NCBI RefSeq assembly: GCF_011045195.1 | Contig: NZ_CP049199.1 | Span: 868,001-932,000, forward strand | Source of the DNA: Caulobacter soli | GTDB taxonomy: Bacteria; Pseudomonadota; Alphaproteobacteria; Caulobacterales; Caulobacteraceae | DNA: 64,000 nt | Direction: 5' to 3' | Shown here: positions 26,139 to 34,474 of the stretch, one piece after another | How the letters are laid out: every line of letters starts with the position of its first letter | How positions within the stretch are numbered: the stretch's first letter is position 1 | Position numbers and translations under genes: made by a program | The notes under the pieces: model-generated | Told to the model about the DNA's origin: nothing | Databases searched by the model: none | The model's input: only the letters and a program-made list of their open reading frames with translations

Positions 26139-26158
26139 CGGAGAATCCGACTTCTCCG
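26139..26158. promoter_or_regulatory. 20-bp palindrome upstream of the Phd-PAS gene
   Basis: CGGAGAATCCGACTTCTCCG has perfect 7-base arms around a 6-base centre and lies 18 bases from the start codon of the Phd-PAS gene. It shares 14 of 20 positions with the palindrome at 26275-26294. Autoregulation by the antitoxin-type domain is a likely role. Confidence 0.55.
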
Positions 26159-26274
26159 CTTAAGAAGCGACTTGGCTGTTACGCGCCTCTACTTTTGCGA
26201 CGCTATCATCGCGTGGGTTGAGCCACAACAAAGCTAACCACCCCTTGGGCGAGACAGGCTGTCGCCGTGAAGTG

Positions 26275-26294
26275 CGGAAATTACGTATTTTCCG
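26275..26294. promoter_or_regulatory. 20-bp palindrome upstream of tadE
   Basis: CGGAAATTACGTATTTTCCG is a palindrome with a single mismatched pair. It lies 69 bases before the tadE start and is related to the site at 26139-26158 on the other side of the divergent region. Confidence 0.55.
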
Positions 26295-26362
26295 GGTAAA
26301 CTCGGCTGCATCCAAGCTGGCGCCATCCTGATCCCGCAATCTTCACGGGAGAGAAGGGCGCC

Positions 26363-26797
26363 ATGGAACGGGCCAACCAAAAGCAGACGACGAATCAGCG
26401 CTTCGCGAAGGACCAGTCCGGAGCGACGGCGGTGGAGTTCGCTTTTCTCGCCCCGGTGCTGATCTTCATCATGATGGGGATCACCGGCTACGGCGGCTAT
26501 TTCTGGATGTCGCACTCGGTGCAGCAACTGGCCAACGATGCGGCCAGGGCGGCGATTCCGGGAACGACCGCCGCCGAACGCGCCAGCCTGGCCAAGGGCG
26601 TCGTCGCCGCCAGCGCCAGCGACGCCCAGCTGATCCCGGCCAAGGTCTCGACCGTGGTGGCCGAGCGCGACGGCCGCCTGACCGTGGCGGTGACCTACGA
26701 CGCGGCCCAATCCTTCGCCTACGCCGTGCGCGGCATCACGCCGATGCCGCCGGAGCAGATCCGCCGCAAGGCCGCCGTGCAACTGGGAGGCTATTGA
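26363..26797 (+). CDS. TadE-like pseudopilin
   Basis: The 144-residue protein has the TadE signature: a short positive leader, then G20-ATAVEFAFLAPVLIFIMMGI, with the glutamate at position 5 after the likely prepilin cleavage site, and a single membrane helix. TadE-type pseudopilins work with Flp pili and secretion systems in the envelope. It is followed after 8 bases by a TadG-like gene; no other tad genes are nearby, so the pair is outside the main pilus cluster. A palindrome and the divergent Phd-PAS gene lie upstream. Confidence 0.88.
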   Translation: MERANQKQTTNQRFAKDQSGATAVEFAFLAPVLIFIMMGITGYGGYFWMSHSVQQLANDAARAAIPGTTAAERASLAKGVVAASASDAQLIPAKVSTVVAERDGRLTVAVTYDAAQSFAYAVRGITPMPPEQIRRKAAVQLGGY

Positions 26798-26804
26798 GCG
26801 TCCC

Positions 26805-28484
26805 ATGCGTGGTTCGTGGCGTTGGTTCAAGGCGGACTTCGGACGGGATCGTCGCGGCGGGGTGGCGGTGATCACCGCCGCGTCCCTGACGATGATCCTG
26901 GCCCTGGCCGCCCTGGCGGTCGACATGGGCTGGATCTATCTGCAGAGCCGTCGGCTGCAGGGCGTCGCCGATCTGGCCGCCATGTCGGCGGCCAACGACA
27001 TCAGCCGCGCCCAGGTCGCGGCCGAGGCGACCGTGGCGGCCAATGGCGACGGCTGGCGCACGCCGCCGAAGACCACGATCACCCTGGGGCGATACACCCG
27101 CGACGCCGCCATTCCGGTCGACAAGCGGTTCCAGCCGACCGCGCTGGATCCCGACGCGGTCAAGGTTTCGGTCGGCAGCGAGGCCGAGCTGTTCTTCGGC
27201 GGGGCGCTTCTGGGCAAGGCCTCGGTGCCGATCCGTCGCCAGGCGACGGCCGCGCGGGCCGACGTGGCCGGCTTCTCGATCGGCTCGCGCCTGCTGAGCC
27301 TGAAGGGCGGCATGGTCAACAGCCTGCTCGGCGACCTGACGGGCAGCCAGGTCAATCTGTCGGTGATGGACTACAACGCCCTGGCCGACGCCGACGTCAG
27401 CCTGTTCAAGTATCTCGATGCGGTCGCCACGCGCGCCAACGTCAAGGCCGCGACCTATGACCAGGTGCTGCAGACCAAGCTGACCACCGGACAGGCGCTG
27501 CAGGCCCTGGCCGACACCCTGGCCGCGGCCGGCGAGTCCCAGGCCGCCTCGGCCACGCGGACGCTGGCCCTGTCGGCGGGCGACCGGACGGCAGCGCATC
27601 TGAGCGCCGTGGCGTCGGTCGGACCGTACGGCGCCCAGGACCACGTGTCCGGCGGCGCGGCGGCCACCGTGTCGCTCACCGCGATGGACCTGGCCCAGGC
27701 GCTCCTGCAGGCCGGCCAGGGCGATCGCCAGGTCAAGTTGGACCTGGGAACCAGCGTGCCCGGCCTGGTCGACACCGACGTCTGGCTGGCGATCGGCGAG
27801 CCGATGAACAACGCGCCCTACATGACCGTCACCCAGAACAAGACCGTGGTCGTGCGCACCAGCCAGGCGAGGGTCTATGTCGACGCCAAGCTCCTGGGAT
27901 CGGGCCTGCTGGGGGGCCTGGCCCAGGTGCGCCTGCCGATCCTGGTCGAGCTGGCGTCCGGCGAGGCGCGGCTCAAGGAGATCGACTGCGGACACAAGGC
28001 CGCCTCGCTGGAGGTCAAGCCCAGCATCGGCTCGCTGAAGATCGGCGACATCGACCTGAACACGCTGGACGACTTCAAGCGGCCCCTGACGGTGGGGCCC
28101 GCCCAACTGGTCAAGGCGCCCCTGTTCACGGTGAGCGGCAAGTCCAACGTCGCGATTGGCGGCGCGGCCTGGCAGACCGTGGCGTTCAGCGACGCCGACG
28201 TGAAGGCCCACGCGGTCAAGACGGTGAAGACCAACGACACCCTGACCTCGACCACGGCCTCGCTGCTGTCCGACCTCGACCTGAATGTCGACTTCCTCAA
28301 CCTGATCCATGTGGGCCTGGGCGACAGCGCGATCCTGGCGGCGCTGAAGCCGCTGCTGACCGCCGCCGCCGCGCCCCTGGACGGGGTGATCAACTCGCTG
28401 ACCGATATGCTGGGCCTGGGCGTCGGCGAGGCCGACGTGCGGATGAACGGCCTGCGATGCGGCGTCGCCGCCCTGGTCGCCTGA
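26805..28484 (+). CDS. TadG-like pilus/surface protein
   Basis: The 559-residue protein has the TadG N-terminus, a basic start then GGVAVITAASLTMILALAAL and DMGWIYLQSRRLQGVADLAA, placing one helix in the membrane with a large periplasmic part. The periplasmic part is rich in Ala, Leu, Thr and Asp, with no von Willebrand metal site that I can see. It forms a two-gene operon with tadE. The function of such orphan TadEG pairs is not established. Confidence 0.85.
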   Translation: MRGSWRWFKADFGRDRRGGVAVITAASLTMILALAALAVDMGWIYLQSRRLQGVADLAAMSAANDISRAQVAAEATVAANGDGWRTPPKTTITLGRYTRDAAIPVDKRFQPTALDPDAVKVSVGSEAELFFGGALLGKASVPIRRQATAARADVAGFSIGSRLLSLKGGMVNSLLGDLTGSQVNLSVMDYNALADADVSLFKYLDAVATRANVKAATYDQVLQTKLTTGQALQALADTLAAAGESQAASATRTLALSAGDRTAAHLSAVASVGPYGAQDHVSGGAAATVSLTAMDLAQALLQAGQGDRQVKLDLGTSVPGLVDTDVWLAIGEPMNNAPYMTVTQNKTVVVRTSQARVYVDAKLLGSGLLGGLAQVRLPILVELASGEARLKEIDCGHKAASLEVKPSIGSLKIGDIDLNTLDDFKRPLTVGPAQLVKAPLFTVSGKSNVAIGGAAWQTVAFSDADVKAHAVKTVKTNDTLTSTTASLLSDLDLNVDFLNLIHVGLGDSAILAALKPLLTAAAAPLDGVINSLTDMLGLGVGEADVRMNGLRCGVAALVA

Positions 28485-28527
28485 TGACCGCGACATTGTT
28501 TTCAACGCGCATGCATGGAGTAACGCG

Positions 28528-28818
28528 ATGAGCGCCCTCGACTGGCCCGGCCTGGAATCGCTGGAGTTCGACGCCCCCCAGCGCGCCTTCGGCCGCAAGG
28601 GGGAGGCGCCGGCTCAGTCGGTCGAGCATTCGCTGTTGCACGAGCCGGCCCCGCCGCTGGACATCCGCGCCCGGCTGCACACGATCTGCGCGCTCTACGC
28701 CAACGCCCGCTCGCCCGCCCAGCGCGTGGCCCTGCTGGAGCAGCTGGAGGGCATGGCCCTGGAGGCCGCCCACCTGCTGGCCGTGGACCTGCTGCGCAAC
28801 GGCTGGCGACCGGACTGA
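28528..28818 (+). CDS. Small protein of unknown function
   Basis: The 96-residue soluble protein has a disordered first half and a helical second half (RLHTICALYANARSPAQRVA, then EAAHLLAVDLL). I do not recognise it. GGAG precedes the ATG, and codon use matches the region. It is 43 bases after the TadG-like gene and may belong to that operon. Confidence 0.7.
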   Translation: MSALDWPGLESLEFDAPQRAFGRKGEAPAQSVEHSLLHEPAPPLDIRARLHTICALYANARSPAQRVALLEQLEGMALEAAHLLAVDLLRNGWRPD

Positions 28819-28822
28819 CGTC

Positions 28823-29815
28823 TCAGCAGTCGAGGAACTTCACCTCCGAGGCGGCGTGGCGCATGTCGCTGGGCGTGAAGAGGCTGGACAGACCCAGCAG
28901 CGCCGGGCGGCCGGGCATGCGAAACACCGGCAGGTCGGCCAGATAGGAACTCATCCGCCCCTTGGCCCGGTAGCGCCGCGCGAAGGCCTCCAGGTCCAGC
29001 AACTCGTCGATCGCCTCGAGCAGGGGGCTGTTGAGGAACACGCCGCCGCGCGCCGCGAACAGCAGGGCCATGTCGCCGGCGAAGCCGCCCAGCAGGCCGC
29101 TGAAGATCGAGATCGCTTCGCGCGCCTGGGCGTCGCCGGCGCGCGCCCGATCTATGACAACGTTGTCATTTTCGGGCGCGGCAAGAGGATTTCCGTCACC
29201 GACCAAAGCGCAATGGATGTCGCTCAGGCCTTCCTTGGACAGCAGCCGTTCGGCGGAGACGTCGCCACGCCGGGCGCGGACGGCCGAGAAGATCGGCGCC
29301 TCACGGGCCTCGACCGGGCAGAAGTCCATGTGGCCGCCCTCGCTGGGCACCGCCAGCCAGCCGTCGCCGCGTAGAGGGGCCAGGCCGGCCACGCCCAGGC
29401 CGATGTCGGGACCCAGCACGGCGATGGCGCCGTTGCGGGCCGCCTTGCCGGGATGGATCACGCTCAGCTTCGCCTCGGCGACCTTGGGCGCGCCCATGGC
29501 GCAGGCCGTGAAGTCATTGACCAGATAGACCCTGGGGGTGCGCAGGACGTGACGCAGCCAGGTCAGCGACACGCTCATGCCGGTGTTGGTCAGGGTCACC
29601 GCGCCCTCGATCTCCGGGCCAGCGGCGCTGACCGCCGCGCCCACCAGTTCGTTCGGACCCAGTTCGGCCAGGACCGCCTTGAGGCTCGCTTCCAGCTCCC
29701 GCGAGGTGGCGCCGGGCAGGACGCGGTGCTCGCCGGGCGTGTCGCCGGGGCGAGCCAGGGCGATGATCAGGTCGCGACCGGTCACGTCGGCCAACAGCGC
29801 TACGCCGTGGGTCAT
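28823..29815 (-). CDS. Glucokinase-like protein with altered phosphate-binding motifs
   Basis: The 330-residue product matches bacterial Glk glucokinases in LVNDFTACAMGAP (catalytic aspartate), PSEGGHMDFCP (sugar-binding Glu/His) and LLGGFAGDMALLFAARGGVFLNSPLL. The first phosphate motif, normally DxGGTN, reads DVTGRD, and the second, normally GPGTGLG, reads GPDIGLG. ATP use may be impaired, so the protein may be a sugar sensor or have another activity. I chose the ATG at 29815, preceded by AAGGA. A perfect 16-bp palindrome lies within the coding sequence at 29154-29169. Confidence 0.8.
   Translation of the reverse strand: MTHGVALLADVTGRDLIIALARPGDTPGEHRVLPGATSRELEASLKAVLAELGPNELVGAAVSAAGPEIEGAVTLTNTGMSVSLTWLRHVLRTPRVYLVNDFTACAMGAPKVAEAKLSVIHPGKAARNGAIAVLGPDIGLGVAGLAPLRGDGWLAVPSEGGHMDFCPVEAREAPIFSAVRARRGDVSAERLLSKEGLSDIHCALVGDGNPLAAPENDNVVIDRARAGDAQAREAISIFSGLLGGFAGDMALLFAARGGVFLNSPLLEAIDELLDLEAFARRYRAKGRMSSYLADLPVFRMPGRPALLGLSSLFTPSDMRHAASEVKFLDC
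29154..29169. promoter_or_regulatory. Intragenic LacI-type operator-like palindrome
   Basis: ATGACAACGTTGTCAT is a perfect 16-bp palindrome with the central CG typical of LacI-family sites. On the coding strand it is written with codons that are rare here (GTT and ATA). A near match lies between the divergent genes at 20.7 kb. Confidence 0.45.
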
Positions 29816-30022
29816 CAGGCAGTCCTTTTCGTTTCCTCGATAGGCCGGTCTTCGCCGGTTGGAGACCATCATAGCGCGGGCCGGTTACTCGCAAAATAAC
29901 CGTGTTCTGCCTGCGGTTCCCCGGCGCGGCGTCTGGGGATAACCGGGGCTGGCGCCTTGGTCAGCGGTAAATAAACCCTTTCGTTGCACCGCCGATTAAG
30001 GTCGCCGCGCGTTGGTACGGGT

Positions 30023-30376
30023 ATGTCGAAGTTTGGTTCTGACGGGGCTTTCGACCGGCGCGCCGGTCCCCGAACCGCGATGCAACATCCCGGGAAGGTG
30101 CTGTGCGGCGCCTTCGCGTGGGATTGCATCGTGCGTGACCAATCCGACACCGGCCTGCGTATCCAGATGCTGTCCAGCGCCACGCCGCCGGGCAATGTCC
30201 AGCTGGTCGATCTGGCCAGCGGCTACGCCCATGACGTGAAGGTGGTCTGGCAGAAGGACCGCGAGTTCGGCCTGAAGATCGTCAAGAGCCACGACCTGCG
30301 CGGCCTGGCGCCGTCCGCCCTGCAGACGGCCAAGCGCATGTGGCAGGCCAGCCAGGGCCGGGTCTCGGCCAGCTAG
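30023..30376 (+). CDS. PilZ-domain protein
   Basis: The 117-residue protein is a single PilZ-like domain with DRRAGPRTAMQ near the start, DQSDTGLRIQML in the middle and WQKDREFGLKIV later. PilZ domains bind cyclic di-GMP through an RxxxR and a D/NxSxxG motif; here the second reads DQSDTG. A long GGDEF-EAL protein at 52-54 kb shows this organism uses the messenger. I chose the ATG at 30023; the frame is open further upstream without a better ribosome site. Confidence 0.75.
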   Translation: MSKFGSDGAFDRRAGPRTAMQHPGKVLCGAFAWDCIVRDQSDTGLRIQMLSSATPPGNVQLVDLASGYAHDVKVVWQKDREFGLKIVKSHDLRGLAPSALQTAKRMWQASQGRVSAS

Positions 30377-30531
30377 AGGGCAGGGCCGCGCGACCCAGCA
30401 CGAATTCCCTTCATGGGTGTATTTCGTATTGACTCAACCAAGTGGTTTGAACAACCTTCGCGACGACCTCAGGTGGTGGCGCGCCTTTCCGCGCACCGCG
30501 TCACGAGGTCGACCGCCGGAAGGTACGAGCC

Positions 30532-32853
30532 ATGTCGACGCCCCAGACCGCGCAGGTCTACATCACCAACACCACCGACGGTAACGCGGCGATCACGCTG
30601 TGGCACAACAACTCCGACTACGGGACCGAGAGCGGCTCGTGGACGGCGGGACCGGGCCAGACGGTCGGTCCGCTGACCGTGCATTTCAAGACGGGCTTCG
30701 GCTCGTGGACGGTGCTCGACTACTGGGCCTGCGAGATCAACGTGACCAGCGGCTCGACGCCGGGTCTCTACGAGAGCAGCGGCGTCCTACAGTACAGCGA
30801 CTGGAAGGAATGCCAGCTGCAGGGCAAGGACGCCGGCAAGAACCTGACCTTCACGGTCAACAGCCAGACCTTCGTCATCAACCTGGACTCCGGCGGCACC
30901 TCGACGCCGATGAACCCGGTCGACCAGGTGACCGCCCAGGCCTACGTCACCAACAACACCGACGGCAACGCGATCATCACGCTGTGGCACAACAACAGCA
31001 CCGACGGCACGCAGTGCGGCACGTGGACCGCCGCGCCGGGCCAGCAGGTCGGCCCGCTGACGGTCGCGTTCCGGCTGGGCCTGGATGTGGCCCTGGTGCT
31101 GGACTATTGGGCCCTGAAGCTGGTGGTGCAGGACGGCTCGACCCCGGGCGTCTACCAGAGCGCGGGCTCGGCGATCGACAATCTCTGGAAGGAATGCCAG
31201 CTGCAGTCGGCGGACGCCGGCCAGAACCTGGGTTTCACGGTCGACGCCAACACCTTCACGATCAACCTGCCCTCGGGCGGCACGTCGACGTCGATGACCC
31301 GGACCGGTCCCTATGCGGTGGTCGACAACGTCTTCGTGCTGATGCTGGAGAACCACTCGTTCGACAACATGTTCGCCCTGTCCGGCATTCCGGGCATCAC
31401 GGCGGCCACCCCATCGGACAGCAACAGCTATAACGGCGCGCCCTACTATGTCGGCGGCTCGGCCCCGTCGGCCATGCCGACCGATCCGGGCCACGAGTTC
31501 GCCGACACCGTCGAGCAGCTGTGCGGGCAGGGGGCCGTCCACACGCCCTGGCAGCCCTACAACCAGCCGATCAACAACAGCGGCTTCGTCGCCAACTACG
31601 CCACGACCACCACCGAGATCACCTCGGGCAATCCCAGCCTGCCGACGGCGTCGGAATACGGCGACGTCATGCTGTGTTTCGACACGCCGACCCAACTGCC
31701 GGTGATCTACCAGCTGGCCACCACCTTCGCCCTCTGCGACCAGTGGCACGCCTCCATCCCCGGCCCGACCTGGCCCAACCGGTTCTTCGTGCACGGGGCC
31801 TCGTCGGCGGGCTGGGCGGACTCGCCCGGGGCGCTCCAGATCGGCCAGTGGATCGCGCCCCTGGGCGGGGGCTTCACCTATCCCAGCGGTTCGTCGCTCT
31901 TCGACAAGGTCGTGGCCAACAACCAGCAATGGCGCATCTACGCCGACGAGAGCGGTCCGATCGCCGGCGGCGTGCCCCAGGTGGCGGCGCTGAAGAACAT
32001 CGTGTGGAAGTACAACACCGAGTCCTTCTCGTCGTTCGCCTCGGACGTCCAGGGGCCGTACCCTTACGCCTACACCTTCATCGAGCCCAACTACGGCGAC
32101 GTGACCAGCGGCGACTACGAGGGCGGGTCTTCACAGCATCCCATGGACTCGACGGCTGGCGGCGAGGGGCTGATCAAGGCGACCTACGAGGCGATCCGCA
32201 ATTCACCGGTCTGGAACCGCAGCCTGCTGATCATCACCTATGACGAGCACGGCGGCTTCTACGACTCCGTGGCCCCGGGACCCGCCCCGCCGCCGAACGA
32301 CGGCAGCCCGCAGGACCTGTCGATCAATTCGGGCGGCTTCCTGTTCGATAACTACGGCGTGCGGGTGCCCGCGGTGATCGTCTCGCCGCTGATCGCCCAG
32401 GGCGTCGTCGACAACACCCTCTACGACCACGCCTCGGTCTCGGCGACGCTGCAGGCGCTGTTCGGCCTGACCCCGATGACCCAGCGCGACGCCGGCGCCA
32501 ACAACGTCTTGTCCCTGCTGTCGCTGTCGACCCCGCGCACGGACTGTCCGACCGTGCTGAACAATCCGGCCAGTCTGGCGGTGGCCGCGCCCCGGGCCGC
32601 CGTCGCGGCGACCTCGGCCGACGCGCCCTTGCCCGAGGAGGGCAATGTCCACGGTTTCCTGCAGATCCTGGCCAAGACCGACATCGCGCTGACGCGCGGC
32701 GATCCGGCCGAGAGCGCCGCGATCCAGGCCCGCGTGGCGGCGATCAAGACCGCCGGCGAGGCCGAGGCCTACGCCAAGGAGGTGTCGGCCAAGGCCAGCC
32801 TGGCCGGGGCCAGCCGCCGCGCCGCGGTCGCGCCGCCGCGCCTGGCGACATGA
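30532..32853 (+). CDS. Phosphoesterase (phospholipase C/acid phosphatase type) with duplicated N-terminal domain
   Basis: The 773-residue protein has two tandem copies of a domain of about 120 residues (roughly 7-125 and 130-255). Both contain TDGNA.ITLWHNNS, a VGPLTV strand, WKECQLQ and a closing SGGTST-M. The catalytic part follows with FVLMLENHSFDNMFALSG, IPGPTWPNRFF, IITYDEHGGFYDSV and a final YDHASV, which are the metal and nucleophile regions of the phospholipase C/AcpA phosphoesterase family. No signal peptide is visible, so export would need another route. The tandem domain is of unknown function. A perfect hairpin terminator follows. Confidence 0.82.
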   Translation: MSTPQTAQVYITNTTDGNAAITLWHNNSDYGTESGSWTAGPGQTVGPLTVHFKTGFGSWTVLDYWACEINVTSGSTPGLYESSGVLQYSDWKECQLQGKDAGKNLTFTVNSQTFVINLDSGGTSTPMNPVDQVTAQAYVTNNTDGNAIITLWHNNSTDGTQCGTWTAAPGQQVGPLTVAFRLGLDVALVLDYWALKLVVQDGSTPGVYQSAGSAIDNLWKECQLQSADAGQNLGFTVDANTFTINLPSGGTSTSMTRTGPYAVVDNVFVLMLENHSFDNMFALSGIPGITAATPSDSNSYNGAPYYVGGSAPSAMPTDPGHEFADTVEQLCGQGAVHTPWQPYNQPINNSGFVANYATTTTEITSGNPSLPTASEYGDVMLCFDTPTQLPVIYQLATTFALCDQWHASIPGPTWPNRFFVHGASSAGWADSPGALQIGQWIAPLGGGFTYPSGSSLFDKVVANNQQWRIYADESGPIAGGVPQVAALKNIVWKYNTESFSSFASDVQGPYPYAYTFIEPNYGDVTSGDYEGGSSQHPMDSTAGGEGLIKATYEAIRNSPVWNRSLLIITYDEHGGFYDSVAPGPAPPPNDGSPQDLSINSGGFLFDNYGVRVPAVIVSPLIAQGVVDNTLYDHASVSATLQALFGLTPMTQRDAGANNVLSLLSLSTPRTDCPTVLNNPASLAVAAPRAAVAATSADAPLPEEGNVHGFLQILAKTDIALTRGDPAESAAIQARVAAIKTAGEAEAYAKEVSAKASLAGASRRAAVAPPRLAT

Positions 32854-32866
32854 CGCCCAAAACGAT

Positions 32867-32896
32867 CGAGCCCCGGCGAGGGATCGCCGGGGCTCG
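32867..32896. terminator. Bidirectional terminator hairpin
   Basis: CGAGCCCCGGCG and CGCCGGGGCTCG form a perfect 12-bp stem with a 6-base loop between convergent genes. There is no clear T-tract on either side. Confidence 0.65.
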
Positions 32897-32924
32897 AACG
32901 GACTAGCTACTGTTCTTGCCGGCC

Positions 32925-33362
32925 TTAGGCGGCGGCGTCGGCCCGGGCGGCTTCTTCAGCCATCGCGCGGACCAGATCGAGCACTTGGCGACGTACGCGA
33001 CCACGGCCGATCTTCGGGAACACTTCGGCCAGTTCCAGACCCTCGGGGGTGGTCAGGAATTCCTGGACGATACGTTCGGCCTGTTGGCCGATCTCGTCGC
33101 CGTCCGAACCGTCCATCGGGTCGGCCAGGCCGTCGAAGAAGAACGACACCGGGACCTGCAGGGTCTTGGCGATCTCATACAGCTTGGAGGCGCTCACGCG
33201 GTTGGCGCCACGCTCGTACTTCTGCACCTGCTGGAAGGTCAGGCCCAGCGAGTCGGCCAGTTGTTCCTGGCTGACGCCCAGAAGCTTGCGACGCATACGG
33301 ACACGGCCACCGACGTGCAGGTCCACGGGGTTCGGGCGCCGGCCCTCGGTTTCTTCGCTCAA
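32925..33362 (-). CDS. XRE family regulator, PraR-like
   Basis: The 145-residue protein has one XRE helix-turn-helix at about 18-75 (RVRMRRKLLGVSQEQLADSL, then FQQVQKYERGANRVSASKLY), followed by VPVSFFFDG and a helical C-terminus. It closely resembles the alpha-proteobacterial PraR/PhrR group. In Rhizobium, PraR represses quorum-sensing genes and influences biofilm formation. A LuxI-like gene lies next to it on the same strand, 189 bases upstream, which fits that theme. The N-terminal motif PNPVDLHVGGR is a group hallmark. Confidence 0.88.
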   Translation of the reverse strand: MSEETEGRRPNPVDLHVGGRVRMRRKLLGVSQEQLADSLGLTFQQVQKYERGANRVSASKLYEIAKTLQVPVSFFFDGLADPMDGSDGDEIGQQAERIVQEFLTTPEGLELAEVFPKIGRGRVRRQVLDLVRAMAEEAARADAAA

Positions 33363-33551
33363 GTTTCGCCTCCAAAGGTTGTCCGCTTACCATGCCACGT
33401 CCAACACGTTCATGGAACGTTGGGCAGGCAAAGCGCGGCGTTAGGTCGCTGAGGTTTAGCTTATTAACCCCAAGCTCACGCTAACGCACGGAGGTACACG
33501 CCCAGATCTAGGCGATTTCCAGGCAAAATTGTTTCAGTAGCGCTGCAATGC

Positions 33552-34364
33552 CTAGACGTTGAGTCGGTCCGTCGGCGGGTTGGCGTCGTGGTCGGCCCAG
33601 AGGCGGCGGCCGTCGCCGGAGCCGTCGGTGAGGCGGTAGAAGGTCTCCGCCGCCAGGGCTTCGTCGCGCGCCGAACCGGGGCCGAACTGCGGAACCCGGG
33701 CGTTGGCCAGCTGGCGTTGAACCTCGGCCAGGCCGCCGAAAGCGCGCAGGTCCAGCGCGTCCACGTGATAGCCCGCCGGACCGGCGATCCCCAGCGACTC
33801 GCGCAGGCGGTCCAACAGCGAGCGCGACACGGTCAACTCCATTCCGGCCGCCACGCCCAAGGCATAGGGGCGCGGAACGCCCACCAGCCGGACGTCGATC
33901 GGCGCGTTCAGGGCGCTGGGATAGAGCGCCATGTCGATCACGCCGACGATGCGCTCCACGCCGTTGACCAGGGCCAGTTCCATCGCCGCCGCCCACAGGG
34001 CGCACACGCGCGAGCGGTCGTCAGGACGGACGCGGTCGCGATAGGCCCGGGTCGTGAACAGGCCCGTCGCTTCCCAGACCTGGGGGCCGGTCATCAGCGG
34101 CTGGCCCGGGGCGATCAGGTCCGCGAACCGATCGGCCAGCAGGCTGCGCTGCTGGGTCGGATCCAGCCGCAGTGCGGCTTCAAGTCGCAGGGCGTCGTCG
34201 AACGCCAGCAGGTGGATGGTCCCGTCGTCATCGTCATCGTCATCGAGGACGACCAGGTCGACCCAGCCGTCCTTGCTCGCCAGCTGCTCGCGGCGCTGGG
34301 CGCGCAATGCGGCCAGCTCTCGCGTGTAGAAGCGCCGGTTCTCCGACGTGACGATGTGGATCAT
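33552..34364 (-). CDS. Diverged LuxI-like acyl-homoserine-lactone synthase homologue
   Basis: The 270-residue protein matches autoinducer synthases in HIVTSENRRFYTRELAALRA near the start, ALRLDPTQQRSLLADRFADL (the RLLPT region), PQVWEATGLF (the VWE motif) and ALVNGVERIVGVID. Several invariant residues are not evident. The phenylalanine of the RxxVF motif is missing, and the arginine after VWE-x-S is replaced in VWEATGL. A run of seven aspartates, coded by alternating GAT/GAC, lies near residues 40-46. It may use an unusual substrate or be inactive. I chose the ATG at 34364; no LuxR gene is near. Confidence 0.72.
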   Translation of the reverse strand: MIHIVTSENRRFYTRELAALRAQRREQLASKDGWVDLVVLDDDDDDDGTIHLLAFDDALRLEAALRLDPTQQRSLLADRFADLIAPGQPLMTGPQVWEATGLFTTRAYRDRVRPDDRSRVCALWAAAMELALVNGVERIVGVIDMALYPSALNAPIDVRLVGVPRPYALGVAAGMELTVSRSLLDRLRESLGIAGPAGYHVDALDLRAFGGLAEVQRQLANARVPQFGPGSARDEALAAETFYRLTDGSGDGRRLWADHDANPPTDRLNV

Positions 34365-34474
34365 GTTCCAGCCCCGGTTCGATGGGGGCATTAGGCGGCA
34401 CGCCGCGTCCGCGGGCGATAGGCCAAACGGCCTATGGCCTTGCCAGCGGGCGTCGCCGGGCGGAACATCGGTTC

